From: NIOZ-UU13 sp964444135
GTDB lineage: Bacteria; Planctomycetota; Phycisphaerae; Sedimentisphaerales; Anaerobacaceae
Assembly: GCA_964444135.1 (NCBI GenBank)
Contig: CAYUFX010000007.1
Span: 1-64,000 of the forward strand
Reading direction: 5' to 3'
Length of the DNA stretch: 64,000 nt
Part shown: one piece after another, positions 59,206 through 64,000 of the stretch
Position numbering within the stretch: the stretch's first letter is position 1
Layout: every line of letters begins with the position of its first letter
The notes under the pieces: generated by a model
Database searches by the model: none
The model's input: only the letters and a program-made list of their open reading frames with translations
Told to the model about the DNA's origin: nothing
Position numbers and translations under genes: made by a program

Positions 59206-60630
59206 TTATTTTTGCCTGACCCATGCTTCATTAAACTTTACATATTTGATTGTCTTATTCGGGGCATCTTTTCGGTCATTATGGTGGTAACTATAGACAA
59301 TGTGCAGGGTGCCGTCACGACCCTGGATAATAGATGGATATGCACTGCTGGTCGCGATATTTCTGCTCCGCATGTCCAGCTCAAGGTGTCGGGTATATTC
59401 CCACGTTTTACCTTCATCGGTTGAAATCGAAGCCGCCAGACTGTGCCTGCCGTTTTCCGTATCATTATATGCCAGGACCCAGTGACCATTGCTCAGGGTG
59501 ACAAGGTCGGCTCCCGAACCAGGATTAGGCAATTCGGAATCCCTCACCGGACTCCACGTCAGGCCCCTGTCACCGGAAGTGCTTATATGAAGACGTTTAG
59601 GTGCGGGGCCGTTGTCGCGCATATAGGCGACTAATGTTCCATCAGCTTTTTTTGCGATGCTGGGTTGTATGTTTCCCGCTCCTACTAACGGCTCACTGAA
59701 CTGCCAGCTATTACCGCCGTCGTCTGTTATGGCCATTAACGAGAAGCTGAACCCATCCGAGTAAAGCGGAATGATGATTCGGTTATTATCGACGATAACA
59801 GCCTTATTCTTGGTCTGCCATCCCACGCGCCTAAAGTATGCATAACCCAGTTGCTGTTCTGTGGATCGGCCGGAGGCATCGAGGAGCTGACCTCTCCGCA
59901 TCATATTCTCGCCCCGCGCCTTGGCCAGAATATCTGCCCCCCACGCTTTCCATCTGTCTAACATTTTGCGAGTTGCTTCCTCTGAAAGATTAGCACTATC
60001 AGATAGATATTTTCCGTATTCTTCAACTTGTCTTTCAATAGATTTGACAAAGCGGTCGCCGGGCTGTATGCCTCGCTCGGCCGGGTCACCGGGTTTGACA
60101 TGTAGAACTTCCTGCCACGACCATTTCGGCGGTCCGTCCTGCTTCATATAGTCTTCGCTAATCCGGTATTTTGGCAGGGAAGTCTCCCACTGGTTTGCTA
60201 TCACCGTGTACCACATCAGCCATAGCCGGTTTTGAGGATCGAGGAACAGAATCGGATTGGTATCTGGAAATCCGGGGACATCTGCCATCACGAACGGCTT
60301 GCTCCACTTTTGCTTACCGGCTCGGAGCCGCGCTCCCATAATTGCTACGTCATCTGCCTGGCGCTCGCCGGAACCTTGAAACCACCCTGCCAGAAGATCG
60401 CCGTTTGGCAGCTCAACTATCGTCGAGCCGTGTACATGCTGCTTGACAAGAGGGAATATCTCAATGGCCTGGTAAATAACCTTTTCATCTCCGGCCGGAC
60501 TATTTACCGATGCGAAAGATGCGTCCGCATAAACCGCTGCAAGTAGCAAGTATAGAAACAACGCCGAAAATTGCTTGCCCGCGCCTCGACTGAGCTTGCC
60601 GAAGTCTGAAATTCTCTCGGTTTCTTTCAT
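59206..60630 (-). CDS. Sialidase (exo-alpha-sialidase, GH33-like), BNR repeats
   Basis: About 474 aa from MKETERISDFGKLSRGAGKQ; GAAGGGAG upstream of ATG 60630 supports this start over upstream in-frame ones. Signal segment FSALFLYLLLAAVYADASFA, preceded by residues 8-15 encoded by a dispersed 24-bp module. Bacterial neuraminidase Asp-boxes ITDDGGNSW, STSGDRGLTWSP and ISTDEGKTWEY; the N-terminal VELPNGDLLAGWFQGSGERQADDVAIMGARL fits the sialidase arginine region. It removes terminal sialic acid or related residues from glycans outside the cell. It is followed by the Gfo/Idh/MocA gene. Confidence 0.85.
   Translation of the reverse strand: MKETERISDFGKLSRGAGKQFSALFLYLLLAAVYADASFASVNSPAGDEKVIYQAIEIFPLVKQHVHGSTIVELPNGDLLAGWFQGSGERQADDVAIMGARLRAGKQKWSKPFVMADVPGFPDTNPILFLDPQNRLWLMWYTVIANQWETSLPKYRISEDYMKQDGPPKWSWQEVLHVKPGDPAERGIQPGDRFVKSIERQVEEYGKYLSDSANLSEEATRKMLDRWKAWGADILAKARGENMMRRGQLLDASGRSTEQQLGYAYFRRVGWQTKNKAVIVDNNRIIIPLYSDGFSFSLMAITDDGGNSWQFSEPLVGAGNIQPSIAKKADGTLVAYMRDNGPAPKRLHISTSGDRGLTWSPVRDSELPNPGSGADLVTLSNGHWVLAYNDTENGRHSLAASISTDEGKTWEYTRHLELDMRSRNIATSSAYPSIIQGRDGTLHIVYSYHHNDRKDAPNKTIKYVKFNEAWVRQK
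60585..60608 (-). repeat. 24-bp in-frame dispersed module, copy 2 (sialidase signal peptide)
   Basis: Matches 9696-9719 at 23 of 24 bases in the coding orientation. Here the module is read as SDFGKLSR in the N-region of the signal peptide, whereas the WecA-like copy is read QTSASSVE in another frame. Confidence 0.75.
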
Positions 60631-61006
60631 CTTAGCTCCCTTCGTGTAGAATTTCCCTTTAACAGATTTAACCATATTCAAAAGCCTCCAAATTTTTATT
60701 CTGTTAATGAAATCGCTTAACAAATATAACACACAAAGGCGCTGTTTTGTTACTTTTTCTTGCAAAATGGGCGAAAGAAATCATCATCTTCTTCTGTTAG
60801 AAGTGTATGCTAATTTGGCAGGATACCGAAAGCCGTTGGGGTCGGATATATCCTCTATGTCAACCCACTCAACTGTAAAGATAATGTTGTCTTGGCCATT
60901 GCTGGATTTGAGAAAGGCTACTGATACCACCAAGCATAAGAGTACCAGGAGCGGGGATTACATATAGCGTATGATCTCAGCAATTGGCATACCTAAAAAA
61001 GAGCAA
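60631..61006. other. Gene-free region between sialidase and tRNA-Tyr
   Basis: 376 bp without a supported gene. A stretch ACATATAGCGTATGAT (60962-60977) closely resembles 62944-62960 beside the palindrome at 62959-63106, so a short repeat relic may be present. No other structure was recognised. Confidence 0.45.
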
Positions 61007-61089
61007 TGGGCCGGGTTGGATTCGAACCAACGTAGGCTTACGCCAACGGGTTTACAGCCCGTCCCCTTTAGCCGCTCGGGCACCGACCC
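61007..61089 (-). tRNA. tRNA-Tyr (anticodon GTA)
   Basis: Minus strand. Acceptor stem GGGTCGG (61083-61089) pairs with CCGGCCC (61008-61014), with discriminator A at 61007. The anticodon loop CTGTAAA contains GTA, with stem CGGG/CCCG. The long variable arm around CGTTGGCGTAAGCCTACG is the class II arm of bacterial tRNA-Tyr, and the T-arm contains GGTTCGAATCC. CCA is not encoded. Confidence 0.93.
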
Positions 61090-61162
61090 ATTTCATACTT
61101 GTGTATGCTTTGTAGATTAAAAAATAAAAATTAACAATAGTCAAGAATCAATTTTAATCGGT

Positions 61163-62578
61163 TTAATCCAGTTCCATTGGGAAATAGTTTTTGGCGTTAT
61201 TGAAGCTGATATCCTCGACCATTTTTCCCAGCATGTCCAAGTCGTTCGGCAGCAGGCCTGCTTCGACATCGCCGCCGAGCATATTGCACAGTATTCTGCG
61301 GAAATATTCATGTCTCGGATACGACAGAAAGCTCCGCGAATCCGTCAGCATGCCGACGAATCGGCTCAGCAGGCCCATATTCGAGAGCACATTCATTTGC
61401 TCTTCCATACCGTCCTTTTGGTCGAGGAACCACCACGCCGAGCCATATTGTATCTTGCCGGGCACTGAGCCGTCCTGAAAGTTGCCGACCATAGTCGCAC
61501 ACAATGCATTGTCTCTCGGATTAAGGTTGTAGAGAATCGTTTTGGGTAGTGTGTTGTTCATGTCCAGCCGGTCGAGAAATTTTGAGAGCGGCCTTGCAAT
61601 TCCCAAATCACCTATCGAATCGCATCCGATATCCGGACCTATAGCTTTGAACATCCGCATACTGTTATTTCTAAGCGCCCCTAAGTGGAGCTGCTGCACC
61701 CAGCCTGATTCATAGTCTATCAGGGCGAATTCGAACATCATCGCTGATTTGAATTTGAGGCGCTGTAACAAATCCAAATCTTTGCCTGACCTTATCCTGT
61801 CGAATATCTTTTCGATTTCTTTTTCGGTATAATCCTCGGCGTAAGCGGTATCTAAGCCATGGTCGGAGAGCCGACAGCCGTTTTCATGAAAATAGCCGTG
61901 GCGTTTACGGATTGCTTCGATATACAAGTGGAAGCTGGCTATTTCCATATCGCAGATTGCTTCGAGCTTGTCGATAAATACGTTCAGGTCTGTAATATCA
62001 TCAACGGCCATAGCCTTGTCCGGCCGAAAGGCCGTGTGAACTTTGATTTCAAAGCCATCGGCCCGAATTTTCTTGTGATGCTCTAACGAATCGAGCAGCC
62101 CTTCGGTCGTGCAGACTAACTTGACGTTGGCTTTGCGCATTATGTTGCGGACGCTAAATTCCGGCGTCCTTAACATCTCGCTACAGGTCTCGTAAATTTC
62201 CTTAGCGGTCTCAGGGCTTAATAGTTTGTCTTTTACGCCGAAGGCATTTTTCAGCTCCAGATGCGTCCAGTGATAGAGCGGATTTCGGATACAGTATGGA
62301 ACGGTTTGCGCCCATTTCTCGAACTTTTCATAATCGTTTGCATCGCCGGTGATATGTTTTTCCGCTATCCCGTTAGCTCTCATTGCCCGCCATTTGTAAT
62401 GGTCGCCGTAGAGCCAGGCCTGCGTAAGGTTCTCGAAGCGATGGTCGGCGGCGATTTGGTCGGCCGGCAGGTGGCAGTGATAGTCATAGATAGGCATCTT
62501 CTTTGCGTGCTCATGGTAGAGAATCTTGGCGGTTTCGCTCTGCAATAAGAAATCTTCCGTTAGGAATTGTTTGGCCAT
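61163..62578 (-). CDS. uxaC: Glucuronate isomerase
   Basis: 471 aa, the family's usual length. Amidohydrolase-like barrel: MPIYDYHCHLPADQIAADHRFENL, LYGDHYKWRAMRANGI, NPLYHWTHLELKNAFG, VKLVCTTEGLLDSLEHHKKI, VHTAFRPDKAM, MFEFALIDYESGWVQQLHLGALRNNSMRMFKAIGPDIGCDSIGDL, LTDSRSFLSYPRHEYFRRILCNM. It isomerises D-glucuronate to D-fructuronate and D-galacturonate to D-tagaturonate. SD CAGGAGAA lies 6 nt before the ATG. Close to the tRNA-Tyr and downstream of a small membrane protein gene on the same strand. Confidence 0.97.
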   Translation of the reverse strand: MAKQFLTEDFLLQSETAKILYHEHAKKMPIYDYHCHLPADQIAADHRFENLTQAWLYGDHYKWRAMRANGIAEKHITGDANDYEKFEKWAQTVPYCIRNPLYHWTHLELKNAFGVKDKLLSPETAKEIYETCSEMLRTPEFSVRNIMRKANVKLVCTTEGLLDSLEHHKKIRADGFEIKVHTAFRPDKAMAVDDITDLNVFIDKLEAICDMEIASFHLYIEAIRKRHGYFHENGCRLSDHGLDTAYAEDYTEKEIEKIFDRIRSGKDLDLLQRLKFKSAMMFEFALIDYESGWVQQLHLGALRNNSMRMFKAIGPDIGCDSIGDLGIARPLSKFLDRLDMNNTLPKTILYNLNPRDNALCATMVGNFQDGSVPGKIQYGSAWWFLDQKDGMEEQMNVLSNMGLLSRFVGMLTDSRSFLSYPRHEYFRRILCNMLGGDVEAGLLPNDLDMLGKMVEDISFNNAKNYFPMELD

Positions 62579-62616
62579 TTGTTCTCCTGGTGATTATTGG
62601 TTATCGCTGCTTATAA

Positions 62617-62850
62617 TTACTCTGCTTTGTTTTGGTCATCCTGGCCGGATGGCTTCTTAAGCTCTGGTTTTTTGAACTGTGCCATTTTTTGTGCCCAGTC
62701 GGCAATCTCGCTCTTGGTCTTCTTAAGGCGTTGTGATTCTTGTTTTGGCTGCTCCTTCTCTTCCTCACAGACCTTACGCATCCAATATGCGTATGCTATC
62801 CATCCGATTATCAGGGCCGGTACGGCTATTAGCATAAAGATTTTATACAT
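62617..62850 (-). CDS. Small single-helix membrane protein
   Basis: 77 aa: MYKIFMLIAVPALIIGWIAYAYWM is a transmembrane helix, followed by a charged, Lys/Glu-rich tail (KVCEEEKEQPKQESQRLKK) with coiled-coil character. GAGGAAATATACTATG gives GAGG 8 nt before the ATG. It is 38 bp upstream of the uxaC start on the same strand, so probably in one operon. Not recognised. Confidence 0.55.
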   Translation of the reverse strand: MYKIFMLIAVPALIIGWIAYAYWMRKVCEEEKEQPKQESQRLKKTKSEIADWAQKMAQFKKPELKKPSGQDDQNKAE

Positions 62851-62958
62851 AGTATATTTCCTCTATATTATTAACCGATTATCCCCATAATTCTGGCCAA
62901 TTTGGTATCACCTGAAATAATACCCGAATCGCTCGGCAAGGTCAACATATAGCGTATA

Positions 62959-63106
62959 ATACCAATTGCATTTAATTACTGCGCTCCTTGTGTTTAGCAC
63001 AAAAGGGTGGCAGCCTCGAGCGCAGCGTCCCGCCTGAGTTTGTCGAAGGCTTGGGGATGGCTCGCTGCCCTTTATATAAAGCGCAGCTTTTAATTACAAT
63101 TGGTAT
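62959..63106. repeat. 148-bp nested palindrome with ATACCAATTG termini (MITE-like)
   Basis: Perfect ends ATACCAATTG (62959-62968) and CAATTGGTAT (63097-63106), next arms TTTAATTA-CTGCGCT and AGCGCAG-CTTTTAATTA, and an inner GGCAGCCTCGAGC with GGCTCGCTGCC around a central GTCCCGCCTGAGTTTGTCGAAGG-like segment. No ORF crosses it. The flanking sequence GTATAAT/GTATAAC could be a degenerate target duplication. It fills most of the 429-bp gap before the aminotransferase. Confidence 0.75.
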
Positions 63107-63279
63107 AACGTTTAGTGAATCATAAATCTAACTGCGAAAACGGCTCTTGGAAGTTTTGCCAACAACAGGTTATGATTTGGAGAACAAGTCGAAGCGGCGG
63201 TTTTTCCACCTCGGCCGGTCCAGTTAGTGTGGGTGAATTCGTTGGTAGGAGTCCTGGGGCTTTTCGAGAGCTGCGCCAC

Positions 63280-64000
63280 TTAAGTACTCAAAATCCTTTT
63301 AAGGCCTCTGACAAGGCGGCCGATGCCCTCGGTGGCGGTTTCTTTCTGAAGCGCTCCATAGGCAACCCGCAGGTAGCATTTATCCTCCATCCCGAAGGTC
63401 ATCCCCGGGATTACAGCTACTTTGTGCTCCTCAATCAACTGTTTTACAAGTTTCATTGGGTCCAGGTCTTCGTGCACCCGCAGCAGAAAATAGAACGCCC
63501 CATCGGCGCGCGGGACGGTTACTAAATTTCTGATACTGTTCAATTCATTCAGGAACATTTCACGAATCTCGATAGTCATCTGCAGCTTTTGTCGGCAGTA
63601 GTCCGCCCCGGCCCGCATTGCTCCGACCGCCGCCCACTGCGAGATTACCGGCGAACAAATCAAAATCGTGTCCTGAATCTTCCTGATGGGCATATATAGA
63701 TGCTCCGGTATGACCATCCACCCGATGCGCCAGCTCGCAAAGCCGTAGGCCTTAGACAGGGAAAACAGCGAGATAGTATGTTCGGCGCAATCCTCAATCG
63801 AGCCGGGCGAAAAGTGCCTGGCGCCATCGTAAGTAAAGTACTCGTAGGCTTCATCGCTGATGTGGTATATGCCGTTGTCCCGGCAAAGTTTGTTGACTTG
63901 CCGAAGGTCGGATTCGCGATAAACCGCCCCGGTCGGATTGTTCGGTGAGATAGTGACAATGGCGCGCGTTCGCTCGGTAATCGCCGCGGCAATCGCATCT
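63280..64000 (-). CDS. Aminotransferase class I/II (PLP-dependent), 5' end missing
   Basis: The frame is open to the window edge, so about 239 C-terminal residues are visible. It contains TERTRAIVTISPNNPTGAVY, YHISDEAYEYFTYDG (D-x-A/Y, PLP-binding Asp/Tyr), SLFSLSKAYGFASWRIGWMVIPEHL (the PLP Schiff-base Lys in SLSKAYG), CSPVISQWAAVGAM and YLRVAYGAL. Fold type I class I/II aminotransferase, aspartate- or aromatic-type. The apparent 146-codon ORF starting at 63717 is an internal Met. It is the partial gene at the right edge. Confidence 0.9.
   Translation of the reverse strand, partial: DAIAAAITERTRAIVTISPNNPTGAVYRESDLRQVNKLCRDNGIYHISDEAYEYFTYDGARHFSPGSIEDCAEHTISLFSLSKAYGFASWRIGWMVIPEHLYMPIRKIQDTILICSPVISQWAAVGAMRAGADYCRQKLQMTIEIREMFLNELNSIRNLVTVPRADGAFYFLLRVHEDLDPMKLVKQLIEEHKVAVIPGMTFGMEDKCYLRVAYGALQKETATEGIGRLVRGLKRILST

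Noticed and set aside
63115..63525. 136-codon plus-strand ORF
   Set aside because: Mostly antisense to the aminotransferase, whose PLP-binding motifs are visible on the minus strand.

Overview
The window looks like a chromosomal segment of a Planctomycetota bacterium, most likely class Phycisphaerae. That placement is inferred from gene content: secreted DUF1080, ThuA and DUF4091 proteins, DUF5060/DUF4038, TIGR03790, Tat-exported Gfo/Idh/MocA and TIM-barrel proteins, KamA-family radical SAM, and many dispersed repeats. No marker search was possible. There are 46 CDS calls (one cut by the right edge), two tRNA genes, two pseudogene remnants, and an unusually dense set of palindromic and tandem repeats, several lying inside reading frames.

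Layout. 1-7.3 kb: tRNA-Ser(CGA), a multi-stem repeat element, nadE, a nitroreductase-PfpI fusion, a DUF5060/DUF4038 glycosidase-like protein, a VanZ-like protein and a TIGR03790 protein. 7.4-28 kb: a surface polysaccharide locus. It has two initiating phosphoglycosyl transferases of different fold transcribed divergently, three GT4 glycosyltransferases, a GNAT acetyltransferase, an O-antigen ligase/polymerase-like protein, a pyruvyl transferase, a flippase, a methyltransferase, a discoidin/DUF4091 protein, the GDP-fucose pair gmd and fcl, a further nucleotide-sugar epimerase and a GT39-like membrane protein. 28.2-32.4 kb: housekeeping genes on the minus strand (two-domain PTPS-like protein, folE, leucyl aminopeptidase, and prfB with a CTT TGA C programmed frameshift). 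32.9-46.1 kb: an accessory carbohydrate region (ThuA lipoprotein, DTE-like epimerase, DUF1080-ThuA fusion, transglutaminase lipoprotein, GH116, PHP protein, GH97). 46.2-50.9 kb: CPBP protease, murA, an AsmA-like protein and an exported TIM-barrel protein. 51-64 kb: a TPR pseudogene, an erythromycin-esterase-like protein, a Tat-exported TIM-barrel-like protein, a flavin reductase, a four-CBS protein beside its own decayed tandem copy, a Gfo/Idh/MocA oxidoreductase, a sialidase, tRNA-Tyr, uxaC, a small membrane protein and a truncated aminotransferase.

How the genes work together. The polysaccharide locus reads as an undecaprenyl-phosphate-linked, fucose-containing glycan pathway: lipid-linked initiation, GT4 extension, pyruvyl, acetyl and methyl decoration, flipping, and polymerisation or ligation. 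The 33-60 kb genes fit extracytoplasmic breakdown of decorated glycans. DUF1080, Gfo/Idh/MocA and TIM-barrel isomerase proteins together suggest 3-keto-glycoside chemistry. GH97, GH116, sialidase and uxaC suggest galactoside, glucoside, sialoside and uronate use.

The most unusual signal is a set of short palindromic or dispersed DNA modules sitting in frame inside unrelated genes. One module shares a 23-bp identical core between the leucyl aminopeptidase and GH116 genes but is read in different frames. A second, 24-bp module does the same in the WecA-like and sialidase genes. This resembles the Rickettsia palindromic element phenomenon and is the main candidate for follow-up.
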